NCBI RefSeq assembly: GCF_002101675.1
Contig: NZ_LQOY01000185.1
Span: 1-32,993 of the forward strand
From: Mycobacterium gordonae
GTDB taxonomy: Bacteria; Actinomycetota; Actinomycetes; Mycobacteriales; Mycobacteriaceae
Reading direction: 5' to 3'
DNA length: 32,993 nucleotides
Part shown: piece after piece, positions 23,525 to 32,496 of the stretch
Numbering within the stretch: position 1 is the stretch's first letter
How the letters are laid out: each line of letters opens with the position of its first letter
The notes under the pieces: generated by a model
What the model saw: only the letters and a program-made list of their open reading frames with translations
Told to the model about the DNA's origin: nothing
Databases searched by the model: none
Made by a program: the position numbers and the translations under genes

Positions 23525-23550
23525 ACGTCTGGTGTCTAGACACGAGACGT
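23525..23550. promoter_or_regulatory. 26-bp near-perfect palindrome, probable AlkX operator of the alkB operon
   Basis: The core GTGTCTAGACAC (23532-23543) is perfectly symmetrical; with the arms ACGTCT (23525-23530) and AGACGT (23545-23550), only one base pair of the 26-bp element breaks symmetry. Farther out, TTACAA (23515-23520) and TTGTAA (23557-23562) almost continue it. It lies 57 bp before alkB, and the last gene of this operon encodes a TetR-family protein that in M. tuberculosis (AlkX) controls alkB. Identity as the AlkX site is inferred; the symmetry is seen directly. Confidence 0.75.
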
Positions 23551-23565
23551 GAACGGTTGTAATGT
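23537..23565 (+). promoter_or_regulatory. Predicted alkB promoter inside the operator
   Basis: TAGACA (23537-23542), a 17-bp spacer and TAATGT (23560-23565) match sigma-A boxes at five of six and four of six positions. The -35 box is inside the palindrome core, so a repressor bound there would block RNA polymerase. Predicted start is near 23572, giving a leader of about 35 nt with AAGGAGG. Confidence 0.55.
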
Positions 23566-23606
23566 CCAACCTCAAGTGGTGACACTCACACAAGGAGGTA
23601 TGGCGT

Positions 23607-24842
23607 ATGACCACACAAATCGACGGCACTTCGGAGGTGCCGACCACCGAGTGGCGCGACAAGAAGCGCTACCTATGGCTGATGGGTCTGATTGCCCCGA
23701 CAGCCCTTTTCGTGATGCTGCCGGTGATCTGGGGCCTCAACCAGCTCGGCTGGCACACCGCGGCGCAACTGCCGCTGTGGATCGGGCCGTTCCTGGTCTA
23801 CATCCTGCTGCCGCTGCTGGACCTGCGGTTCGGCCCCGACGGCCAGAACCCGCCGGACGAGGTCATGGAGCGGTTGGAAAACGACAAGTACTACCGCTAC
23901 TGCACCTACATCTACATACCGTTCCAGTACGCCAGCGTGATCCTGGGTGCCTACCTGTTCACCGCGTCGAACCTGCACTGGCTGGGTTATGAGGGCGGAC
24001 TGGGCTGGCTGGGCAAGATCGGCGTGGCGCTCTCGGTGGGCGTCCTCGGTGGCGTCGGCATCAACACCGCACACGAGATGGGGCACAAGAAGGACTCGCT
24101 GGAGCGCTGGCTGTCCAAGATCACTCTGGCTCAGACCGCTTACGGCCACTTCTACATCGAGCACAACCGCGGCCACCACGTGCGCGTCTCCACCCCGGAG
24201 GACCCCGCCTCGGCCCGCTTCGGCGAGACGTTCTGGGAATTCCTGCCCCGCAGCGTCATCGGCAGCGCCCGCTCGTCGATCCACCTGGAGGCGCAGCGCA
24301 TCCGCCGGCTCGGCAAGAGCCCCTGGGACCCGCGGACCTACCTGGGCAACGACGTGCTGAACGCCTGGGCGATGACGGTGGTGCTGTTCGGCGCGCTGAT
24401 CGCGGCCTTCGGTGTGAGCGTGATCCCGTTCCTGGTGATCCAGGCGATCTTCGGCTTCAGCCTGCTGGAAGCCGTCAACTACCTCGAGCACTACGGCTTG
24501 CTGCGGCAGAAGAACGCTAACGGCCGCTACGAGCGCTGCGCGCCGGTGCACAGCTGGAACTCCGACCACATCGTCACCAACCTGTTCCTGTACCACCTGC
24601 AGCGGCACAGCGACCACCACGCCAACCCCACGCGCCGCTACCAGACGCTGCGCAGCATGGAGGGTGCGCCCAACCTGCCCAGTGGGTACGCGTCGATGAT
24701 CTCGCTGACCTACTTCCCGCCGCTGTGGCGCAAGGTGATGGACCACCGGGTGCTCGACCACTACGACGGCGACATCACCAAGGTCAACGTGCAACCGCGG
24801 CTGCGTAAGAAGCTGCTCGCCAAGTACGGAGTGGCGGCATGA
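23607..24842 (+). CDS. alkB: Alkane 1-monooxygenase
   Basis: 411 residues from ATG 23607, with AAGGAGG at 23592-23598; an ATG at 23600 is out of frame. AlkB is the integral-membrane di-iron enzyme that hydroxylates n-alkanes at the end carbon with O2 and electrons from rubredoxin. The histidine boxes are complete: HEMGH (156-160), EHNRGHH (185-191), LEHYG (293-297) and LQRHSDHH (331-338). Hydrophobic helices lie at about 22-45, 57-72, 102-120, 135-152 and 252-290. The two rubredoxin genes follow directly and the stop overlaps rubA as ATGA. No rubredoxin reductase gene is in the window. Confidence 0.96.
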   Translation: MTTQIDGTSEVPTTEWRDKKRYLWLMGLIAPTALFVMLPVIWGLNQLGWHTAAQLPLWIGPFLVYILLPLLDLRFGPDGQNPPDEVMERLENDKYYRYCTYIYIPFQYASVILGAYLFTASNLHWLGYEGGLGWLGKIGVALSVGVLGGVGINTAHEMGHKKDSLERWLSKITLAQTAYGHFYIEHNRGHHVRVSTPEDPASARFGETFWEFLPRSVIGSARSSIHLEAQRIRRLGKSPWDPRTYLGNDVLNAWAMTVVLFGALIAAFGVSVIPFLVIQAIFGFSLLEAVNYLEHYGLLRQKNANGRYERCAPVHSWNSDHIVTNLFLYHLQRHSDHHANPTRRYQTLRSMEGAPNLPSGYASMISLTYFPPLWRKVMDHRVLDHYDGDITKVNVQPRLRKKLLAKYGVAA

Positions 24843-25012
24843 GCGCCGCGTACAAGTGCCCCGTCTGCGACTACCGCTATGACGAGGCCAGAGGTGATGC
24901 CCGCGAAGGTTTCCCGGCCGGCACCGGCTGGGACCAGATCCCCGATGACTGGTGTTGTCCGGACTGCGCCGTCCGCGAGAAGCCCGATTTCGAACTAGTC
25001 CAGGAAGGATGA
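24839..25012 (+). CDS. rubA: Rubredoxin RubA (first rubredoxin of the alk operon)
   Basis: 57 residues from ATG 24839, overlapping the alkB stop (ATGA). Two Cys pairs, C7-PV-C10 and C40-PD-C43, bind a single iron; GFPAGTGWDQIPDDWCCPDC is the typical centre. C39 is an additional Cys beside the second pair. The second knuckle lacks the usual Gly after the last Cys (CPDCA), and the region between the motifs has a 3-residue difference from RubB, so this resembles the AlkG1-type rubredoxins, some of which do not support alkane oxidation by themselves. It would carry electrons to AlkB in the cytoplasm. Confidence 0.93.
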   Translation: MSAAYKCPVCDYRYDEARGDAREGFPAGTGWDQIPDDWCCPDCAVREKPDFELVQEG

Positions 25013-25018
25013 CATGAC

Positions 25019-25201
25019 ATGAGTGACTACAAGCTCTACCAGTGCGTTCAGTGCGGGTTTGAGTACGACGAGGAGCTGGGCTGGCCCGAAGACGGCATTG
25101 CGCCCGGCACCCGGTGGGACGACATCCCCGAGGACTGGAGCTGCCCGGACTGCGGTGCCGCCAAGTCGGACTTCGTGATGGTGGAGGTCGCCCGCTCATG
25201 A
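25019..25201 (+). CDS. rubB: Rubredoxin RubB (second rubredoxin of the alk operon)
   Basis: 60 residues from ATG 25019. Four iron ligands: C9-VQ-C12-G and C42-PD-C45-G, both with the following Gly, plus WPEDGIAPGTRWDDIPEDW, which is the canonical AlkG2-type rubredoxin that passes electrons to AlkB. It follows rubA by 6 nt and its stop overlaps the next ATG as ATGA. The ATG at 25014 would stop after two codons, so 25019 is the start; GGAAGGA at 25003-25009 is its ribosome site. Confidence 0.95.
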   Translation: MSDYKLYQCVQCGFEYDEELGWPEDGIAPGTRWDDIPEDWSCPDCGAAKSDFVMVEVARS

Positions 25202-25848
25202 TCGGCACCAACTTCGCTGCGAAAACAGATATGGTCGCGCCTGTGAAGCGGATTCCCTACGCCGAAGCGTCCCGCGCCCTGTTGCGGGACTCGGTGCTCG
25301 ACGCGATGCGGGATCTGCTGCTCAGCCGTGACTGGTCGGCCATCACGTTGTCCGACGTGGCCCGGGCCGCCGGGATCAGCCGGCAGACCATCTACAACGA
25401 GTTCGGCTCCCGCCAGGGCCTGGCGCAGGGTTACGCCCTGCGCCTGGCCGACCGGCTGGTCGACACCGTCAAGGGTGCGCTGGATGCCAACATCGGCAAC
25501 ATCTACGAGTCGTTCCTGCAGGGCTTCCGGGCCTTCTTTGCCGAGTCGGCGGCCGACCCGTTGGTGATCTCCCTGTTGACCGGTGTCGCCAAGCCCGACC
25601 TGCTGCAGCTCATCACCACCGACAGCGCGCCCATCATCAGTCGGGCGTCGACGCGGCTGGCCACGGCGTTCACCCAGACGTGGCTGGCCACCAGCGACGA
25701 CGATGCCGGTGTGCTCTCGAGGGCGATCGTCCGGTTGTGCTTGAGCTACGTGTCCATGCCGCCCGAGGCCGACCACGACGTCGCGGCGGATCTGGCCAGG
25801 ATGATGACCCCGTTCGCAGAGCGCCACGGCGTCATCAACGTGCCCTGA
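25198..25848 (+). CDS. alkX: TetR-family regulator of the alkane operon (Rv3249c/AlkX-type)
   Basis: 216 residues from ATG 25198, overlapping the rubB stop (ATGA). The HTH is at about 28-75: LLRDSVLDAMRDLLLSRDWS, AITLSDVARAAGISRQTIYN, then EFGSRQGLAQGYA. The C-terminal helices form the ligand pocket. In M. tuberculosis the homologue represses the alkB operon; being last in the operon gives autoregulation. The candidate operator is the 26-bp palindrome before alkB. An internal start at Met12 is possible. Confidence 0.9.
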   Translation: MIGTNFAAKTDMVAPVKRIPYAEASRALLRDSVLDAMRDLLLSRDWSAITLSDVARAAGISRQTIYNEFGSRQGLAQGYALRLADRLVDTVKGALDANIGNIYESFLQGFRAFFAESAADPLVISLLTGVAKPDLLQLITTDSAPIISRASTRLATAFTQTWLATSDDDAGVLSRAIVRLCLSYVSMPPEADHDVAADLARMMTPFAERHGVINVP

Positions 25849-25951
25849 CCAGGACGGCAAATGACCGGAGGCTACAGTGATTCCGGAGAGCAATGAGGCT
25901 GACGCAGCTGCTCGGATTCGCTTGAGCCCCCAAAGAAGGATGTAAACCCCT

Positions 25952-27430
<1,479 letters not shown>

Positions 27431-27447
27431 TGGCGGCACCGGACGCC

Positions 27448-27507
27448 GATCGTGACGCCACAGTCACGTTCGGCGCCGAGTGCGACTGCAGCGTCATGTT
27501 CGAGGCA
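27448..27507. repeat. Dispersed tandem 30-nt repeat, copy B
   Basis: Two units, 27448-27477 and 27478-27507, in the same orientation as copy A at 5844-5903. Unit 1 shares CAGTCACGTTCG and GCGCCGAG with copy A and has hairpin arms (GATCGTGAC pairing with GTCACGTTC apart from one mismatch). Unit 2 is more diverged. It fills most of the gap between sahH and tmk, ending 17 nt before the tmk start. Confidence 0.72.
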
Positions 27508-27524
27508 GCGACTAAGCTCGCGCC

Positions 27525-28169
27525 GTGCTGATCGCGATCGAAGGCGTCGACGGCTCCGGCAAGCGAACGCTGACCGACGGCCTGCGCCGGCGGTTGCACA
27601 GCGCGGGCAAGTCGGTGGCGACGCTGGCCTTCCCGCGCTACGGACAGTCGATCACCGCCGATCTCGCGGCCGAGGCACTGCACGGTCAGCACGGTGACCT
27701 CGCCGAGTCGGTGTACGGGATGGCGACGCTGTTCGCGCTCGACCGGGCCGGGGCCGTCGGTGAGATCGAGCGGCTGACCCGGGAGCACGATGTGGTGATT
27801 CTGGACCGCTATGTCGCCTCCAACGCGGCCTACAGCGCGGCCCGGCTGCATCAGGATGCGGCGGGGGACGCGGTGGCGTGGGTGCGCACGCTCGAGTACG
27901 AGCGGCTGGGTCTGCCGGTGCCGGACTGGCAGATTCTGCTCGCGGTGCCGGCCGAACTGGCCGGGCAGCGCGCCCGCAACCGGGCGGAGCGCGACCCGGG
28001 CCGGGCGCGGGACAGCTACGAACGCGACGACGGGCTGCAGCGCCGGACCGGCGCGGTGTACGCCGAACTGGCCGCGGCAAAGTGGTCCGGACGCTGGCTC
28101 GTGGTGGACGCGGAGGTCGATCCGGCCGCTCTGGCCACCTCCCTTTGGGGGTCCGAGACGGCCGTTTAG
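27525..28169 (+). CDS. tmk: Thymidylate kinase
   Basis: 214 residues from GTG 27525, the same length as in M. tuberculosis. It phosphorylates dTMP to dTDP. The P-loop is EGVDGSGKRTL (6-16); the catalytic DRYVASNAAYSAAR carries the DR(Y/H) motif; the lid region is RNRAERDPGRARDSYERDDG. Translation from GTG has little ribosome site; the tandem repeat ends 17 nt before it, so repeat sequence may be in the leader. It is 80 nt before mtrA. Confidence 0.95.
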   Translation: MLIAIEGVDGSGKRTLTDGLRRRLHSAGKSVATLAFPRYGQSITADLAAEALHGQHGDLAESVYGMATLFALDRAGAVGEIERLTREHDVVILDRYVASNAAYSAARLHQDAAGDAVAWVRTLEYERLGLPVPDWQILLAVPAELAGQRARNRAERDPGRARDSYERDDGLQRRTGAVYAELAAAKWSGRWLVVDAEVDPAALATSLWGSETAV

Positions 28170-28249
28170 CACAATTTCGGCGCTATTTGGGCCTATCAAT
28201 CGAGAAACACGCGTGTGGTAGCCGAGTTTTGTCCTGATCTGGTGACACC

Positions 28250-28936
28250 ATGGACACCATGAGGCAAAGGATTCTCGTCGTCGACGACGACGCTTCGCTG
28301 GCCGAGATGCTCACCATCGTGTTGCGTGGGGAGGGTTTCGACACCGCGGTCATCGGCGATGGCACTCAGGCCCTGACCGCGGTGCGCGAGTTGCGCCCGG
28401 ATTTGGTGCTGCTGGACTTGATGCTGCCCGGCATGAACGGCATCGATGTCTGCCGGGTGCTGCGTGCGGACTCGGGTGTGCCGATCGTCATGCTGACCGC
28501 CAAGACCGACACCGTGGACGTGGTGCTCGGCCTGGAGTCCGGCGCCGACGACTACATCATGAAGCCGTTCAAGCCCAAGGAGCTGGTGGCCCGGGTGCGG
28601 GCGCGGCTGCGCCGCAACGACGACGAGCCGGCCGAGATGCTGTCGATCGCCGACGTCGACATCGACGTGCCGGCGCACAAGGTCACCCGCAACGGAGAGC
28701 AGATCTCCCTGACGCCGCTGGAGTTCGACCTGCTGGTCGCGTTGGCGCGGAAACCGCGCCAGGTGTTTACTCGTGATGTGCTGCTCGAACAGGTCTGGGG
28801 ATACCGGCACCCGGCGGACACCCGCCTGGTGAACGTGCACGTCCAGCGCCTGCGCGCGAAGGTCGAAAAGGATCCCGAGAACCCGACCGTGGTTCTGACC
28901 GTTCGAGGAGTGGGTTACAAGGCCGGCCCCCCGTGA
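28250..28936 (+). CDS. mtrA: Two-component response regulator MtrA
   Basis: 228 residues from ATG 28250; an in-frame ATG at 28259 is an alternative. The receiver domain has the acidic pair in VVDDDAS, the phosphorylation site D56 (LVLLDLMLPGMNG), T83-type MLTAKTD and K105-type IMKPFKP. The OmpR-type winged helix follows at about 128-228 (LTPLEFDLLVALARKPRQVF, VHVQRLRAKVE). It is almost identical to M. tuberculosis MtrA, an essential regulator of division, wall hydrolases and dnaA. Operon mtrA-mtrB-lpqB is intact. The 80-bp upstream gap must hold its promoter; no strong match was found. Confidence 0.98.
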   Translation: MDTMRQRILVVDDDASLAEMLTIVLRGEGFDTAVIGDGTQALTAVRELRPDLVLLDLMLPGMNGIDVCRVLRADSGVPIVMLTAKTDTVDVVLGLESGADDYIMKPFKPKELVARVRARLRRNDDEPAEMLSIADVDIDVPAHKVTRNGEQISLTPLEFDLLVALARKPRQVFTRDVLLEQVWGYRHPADTRLVNVHVQRLRAKVEKDPENPTVVLTVRGVGYKAGPP

Positions 28937-28960
28937 TCCGGCCGGGAGAGTGCGGTGTAG

Positions 28961-30628
28961 GTGATCTGGCGCTCGCCACGACGTAGTCGAGGTCGCTGGG
29001 GGCGTTCTGGCCCTCTGCCGCGCGGCTTGAGCGCTGTGAGCCGAGCCGTCGCCGTGGTTTGGCGCCGATCCCTGCAATTGCGTGTCGTTGCCCTCACCCT
29101 GGGCTTGTCGCTGGCCGTGATCCTGGCGCTGGGTTTCGTGCTGACCAGCCAGGTCACCAATCGCGTCCTCGACGTGAAGGTCAAGGCGGCGACCGATCAG
29201 ATCGAGCGGGCGCGCGGCACCGTCAGCGGAATCGTCAACGGTGAAGAGACGCGCTCACTGGACAGCAGCCTGCAGCTGGCGCGCAACACCCTGACCTCGA
29301 AGACCGATCCCGCCTCCGGCGCCGGCCTGGCCGGAGCCTTCGACGCGGTGCTCATGGTGCCGGGCGACGGACCGCGGGCCGCTTCGACCGCGGGCCCGGT
29401 CGACCAGGTGCCCAACGCGTTGCGCGGCTTCGTCAAGGCCGGTCAGGCCGCTTATCAATACGCCACGGTGCACACCGACGGCTTCTCCGGTCCGGCGCTG
29501 ATCGTCGGGACGCCGACATCGTCACGGGTGGCCAACCTCGAGCTGTACCTGATCTTCCCGCTGGCCAACGAACAGGCCACCATCACTCTGGTGCGCAGCA
29601 CGATGGCCACCGGCGGCTTGGTGTTGCTGCTTCTGCTGGCTGGCATCGCGCTGCTGGTTTCCCGTCAGGTGGTGGTGCCGGTGCGGTCGGCGTCGCGGAT
29701 CGCCGAGCGTTTCGCCGAGGGGCATCTGTCCGAACGCATGCCGGTCCGCGGCGAGGACGACATGGCGCGGCTGGCGGTGTCGTTCAACGACATGGCCGAA
29801 AGCCTGTCGCGACAGATCACTCAGCTCGAAGAGTTCGGCAACTTACAGCGTCGCTTCACCTCCGACGTCAGCCATGAGCTGCGCACGCCGCTGACCACCG
29901 TGCGGATGGCCGCCGACCTGATCTACGACCACAGCTCCGACTTGGATCCCGCGCTGCGGCGCTCCACCGAGCTGATGGTCAACGAACTGGACCGCTTCGA
30001 GACGCTGCTCAACGACCTGCTGGAGATCTCCCGGCACGACGCCGGCGTCGCCGAGTTGTCCGTGGAGGCGCTCGACCTGCGCACCACCGTCAATAAGGCG
30101 CTGACCAACGTCGGCCACCTCGCCGAGGAGGCCGGCATCGAGCTGCTGGTGGACATGCCTACCGACGAGGTGATCGCCGAAGTCGACGCCCGCCGGGTAG
30201 AACGCATTCTGCGCAACCTGATCGCCAACGCCATCGACCATGCCGAGCACAAGCCGGTGCGGATCCGGATGGCCGCCGACGAGGACACCGTCGCCGTCAC
30301 GGTCCGCGACTACGGCGTCGGCCTGCGACCCGGCGAGGAGAAGCTGGTGTTCAGCCGGTTCTGGCGCTCCGACCCGTCCCGGGTGCGGCGCTCGGGGGGC
30401 ACCGGGTTGGGGCTGGCGATCAGCATCGAGGACGCCCGCTTGCACCAGGGCCGACTGGAGGCCTGGGGCGAGCCCGGTCAGGGTGCTTGCTTCCGCCTGA
30501 CGCTGCCGCTCGTGCGTGGGCACAAGGTCACCACCAGCCCACTGCCGATGAAGCCGATCCCGCAGCCGGCGCCGGCCGCCAACCCGGCTTCGGTCACCGA
30601 GCAGCGGACCCGGGAGCACGCCGGGTGA
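28961..30628 (+). CDS. mtrB: Sensor histidine kinase MtrB
   Basis: 555 residues from GTG 28961, 24 nt after mtrA. Two membrane helices (about 42-63 and 214-234) frame an extracytoplasmic sensor domain; a HAMP domain follows (235-287), then the HisKA site H305 in FTSDVSHELRTPLTTVRM and the ATPase boxes N (LRNLIANAIDHAE), G1 (DYGVGL) and G2 (GGTGLGLAI). MtrB phosphorylates MtrA and is recruited to the septum. The C-terminal tail (PIPQPAPAANPASVTEQ) is Pro/Ala-rich and somewhat shorter than in M. tuberculosis. The stop overlaps the lpqB GTG as GTGA. Confidence 0.97.
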   Translation: MIWRSPRRSRGRWGRSGPLPRGLSAVSRAVAVVWRRSLQLRVVALTLGLSLAVILALGFVLTSQVTNRVLDVKVKAATDQIERARGTVSGIVNGEETRSLDSSLQLARNTLTSKTDPASGAGLAGAFDAVLMVPGDGPRAASTAGPVDQVPNALRGFVKAGQAAYQYATVHTDGFSGPALIVGTPTSSRVANLELYLIFPLANEQATITLVRSTMATGGLVLLLLLAGIALLVSRQVVVPVRSASRIAERFAEGHLSERMPVRGEDDMARLAVSFNDMAESLSRQITQLEEFGNLQRRFTSDVSHELRTPLTTVRMAADLIYDHSSDLDPALRRSTELMVNELDRFETLLNDLLEISRHDAGVAELSVEALDLRTTVNKALTNVGHLAEEAGIELLVDMPTDEVIAEVDARRVERILRNLIANAIDHAEHKPVRIRMAADEDTVAVTVRDYGVGLRPGEEKLVFSRFWRSDPSRVRRSGGTGLGLAISIEDARLHQGRLEAWGEPGQGACFRLTLPLVRGHKVTTSPLPMKPIPQPAPAANPASVTEQRTREHAG

Positions 30629-32385
30629 GGCGCGCGCTTCTCGCCCTGATGGCGACCGTCACCGTGCTTGCCGGTTGTGCGAGCGTGCCCAGTTCGTCGG
30701 CACCGCAGGCCATCGGCACCGTCGAGCGGCCGGCGCCGTCGAACCTGCCCAAGCCCACCCCGGGCATGGACCCCGATGTCCTGTTGCGCGAATTTCTCAA
30801 GGCGACCGCCGACCCGGCGAACCGGCATCTGGCGGCCCGGCAATTCCTCACCCAGTCGGCCTCCAACGCCTGGGACGACGCCGGTAGCGCGCTGCTGATC
30901 GACCACGTCGTGTTCGTCGAAACCCGTGGCGCCGAGCGTGTTTCGGCGACAATGCGGGCCGACATCCTGGGCTCGCTGTCCGACATCGGGGTCTTCGAGA
31001 CCGCCGAGGGCCAGCTGCCGGATCCAGGCCAGATCGAGTTGGTCAAGACCTCTGGCGGATGGCGCATCGACCGGCTGCCCAACGGCGTCTTCCTGGACTG
31101 GCAACAGTTCCAGTCGACCTACAAGCGGAACACGCTCTACTTCGCCGACCCCACCGGCAAGACGGTGGTGCCCGACCCGCGCTATGTCGCGGTGTCCGAT
31201 CATGACCAGCTGGCCACCGAGCTCATCTCCAAGATGCTGGCCGGGCCCCGCCCGGAGATGGCGCACACCGTGCGCAATCTGCTGGCTCCGCCGCTGCGCT
31301 TACGCGGCCCGGTCACCCGGGCCGACGGCGGCAAGAGCGGAGTCGGCAAGGGTTACGGCGGCGCCCGCATCGAACTGGAGAAGCTGTCCACCACCGACCC
31401 GCACAGCCGGGCTTTGCTTGCCGCGCAGATCATCTGGACGCTGGCGCGCGCCGACATCCGCGGGCCGTACGTGATCGACGCCGACGGCGCCCCGCTGGAC
31501 GACCGGTTCGCCCAGGGCTGGAACACCTCCGACGTCGCCGCCACCGATCCGGGTGTGGCCGACGGCGCCGGCGCGGGTTTGCACGCGCTGGTGGGCGGGT
31601 CGCTGGTGGAGCTGGATGGACAGCACGTCACCACCGTGCCGGGAGCCTTCGGCCACATGGGTGACCAGACCGGGGCCGCGCTGTCGCGCAGCGGGCGGCA
31701 GGTGGCGTCGGTGGTGACGCTGCGCCGGGGCGCCCCGGACATGGCGGCGTCGCTGTGGATCGGGGACCTCGGCGGCGAGGCGGTCCAGTCCGCTGACGGC
31801 CACAACCTGTCGCGACCCAGTTGGTCGCTGGACGACGCGGTGTGGGTAGTGGTCGACGCCAACAACGTGCTACGGGCCATTCAGGAGCCCGCGACCGGGC
31901 AACCGGCCCGGATCCCCGTCGACTCCACCTCGGTGGCAAGTCGCTTCCCGGGGCCGATCACCGATCTGCAGCTCTCCCGGGACGGGACCCGCGCGGCGAT
32001 GGTGATCGGGGGACAGGTGATCCTGGCCGGAGTCGAGCAGACCCAGGCCGGCCAGTTCGCCCTGACCTATCCGCGACGGTTGGGCTTCGGCCTGGGCACC
32101 TCGGTGGTGTCGCTGTACTGGCGAACCGGGGACGACATCGTGGTCACCCGCAACGATGCCACCCACCCGGTGTCCTACGTCAATCTCGACGGCGTCAACT
32201 CCGATGCGCCCGCACGCGGTCTGCAGATTCCCCTGTTCGCCATCGCGGCCAATCCGTCCACCGTGTATGTCGCCGGGCCGCAAGGCGTGCTGATGTACTC
32301 GGCGGCCGCCGCTGAGAATCAACAGGGCTGGTCAGAGGTCGCCGGCCTGATGATCGGCGGGGCAGCGCCGGTCCTGCCGGGATAA
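30625..32385 (+). CDS. lpqB: Lipoprotein LpqB, partner of MtrAB
   Basis: 586 residues from GTG 30625; a longer in-frame frame from 30487 lies inside mtrB and is rejected. The signal peptide MRRALLALMATVTVLAGC ends in lipobox LAGC with lipidated C18. A GerMN domain sits in the middle (LYFADPTGKTVVPDPRYVAV, then LAPPLRLRGPVTRADG), and the C-terminal part is beta-propeller-like. LpqB binds the extracellular part of MtrB and modulates the system. It is followed by two hairpins and a T-run. In M. tuberculosis the next genes, as I recall, are a phosphoribosyltransferase and secA1, whereas here a PE_PGRS gene follows. Confidence 0.96.
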   Translation: MRRALLALMATVTVLAGCASVPSSSAPQAIGTVERPAPSNLPKPTPGMDPDVLLREFLKATADPANRHLAARQFLTQSASNAWDDAGSALLIDHVVFVETRGAERVSATMRADILGSLSDIGVFETAEGQLPDPGQIELVKTSGGWRIDRLPNGVFLDWQQFQSTYKRNTLYFADPTGKTVVPDPRYVAVSDHDQLATELISKMLAGPRPEMAHTVRNLLAPPLRLRGPVTRADGGKSGVGKGYGGARIELEKLSTTDPHSRALLAAQIIWTLARADIRGPYVIDADGAPLDDRFAQGWNTSDVAATDPGVADGAGAGLHALVGGSLVELDGQHVTTVPGAFGHMGDQTGAALSRSGRQVASVVTLRRGAPDMAASLWIGDLGGEAVQSADGHNLSRPSWSLDDAVWVVVDANNVLRAIQEPATGQPARIPVDSTSVASRFPGPITDLQLSRDGTRAAMVIGGQVILAGVEQTQAGQFALTYPRRLGFGLGTSVVSLYWRTGDDIVVTRNDATHPVSYVNLDGVNSDAPARGLQIPLFAIAANPSTVYVAGPQGVLMYSAAAAENQQGWSEVAGLMIGGAAPVLPG

Positions 32386-32391
32386 CTGCGC

Positions 32392-32428
32392 ACGCATCAC
32401 ATGCGTTGCCTACGTATACGTAGTTTTT
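32392..32428 (+). terminator. Tandem hairpins and T-run after lpqB (probable intrinsic terminator)
   Basis: Hairpin 1: ACGCAT-CAC-ATGCGT (32392-32406). Hairpin 2 after 3 nt: CTACG-TATA-CGTAG (32410-32423), also a perfect 14-bp palindrome, followed at once by TTTTT (32424-32428). Stems are 6 and 5 bp, short for a terminator, but the T-run right after the second stem is the classic layout and rare in this genome. It would end mtrA-mtrB-lpqB transcription before the PE_PGRS gene. A role as a regulator site for the PE_PGRS gene is an alternative. Confidence 0.6.
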
Positions 32429-32496
32429 GCGGCCGTTTCGGTGAGCAGGGCGATACGGTTCGGGTTGGCTTTCGTGTTCGCGATGGGAGTTGTTGA

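Noticed and set aside
23673..25211. Long open frames on the strand opposite alkB-rubA-rubB (512 codons), and similar ones opposite sahH, the LCP gene and fbiB
   Set aside because: They are shadows of strongly supported genes; their translations are Arg/Val/Gly-rich or His/Gln-rich with no domain motifs, as expected from GC-rich codon bias.
25849..25951. Possible S-adenosylhomocysteine riboswitch before sahH
   Set aside because: The gap has some self-complementary pieces (GCAGCTGC), but I could not match the conserved SAH-riboswitch core; a covariance-model search would decide.
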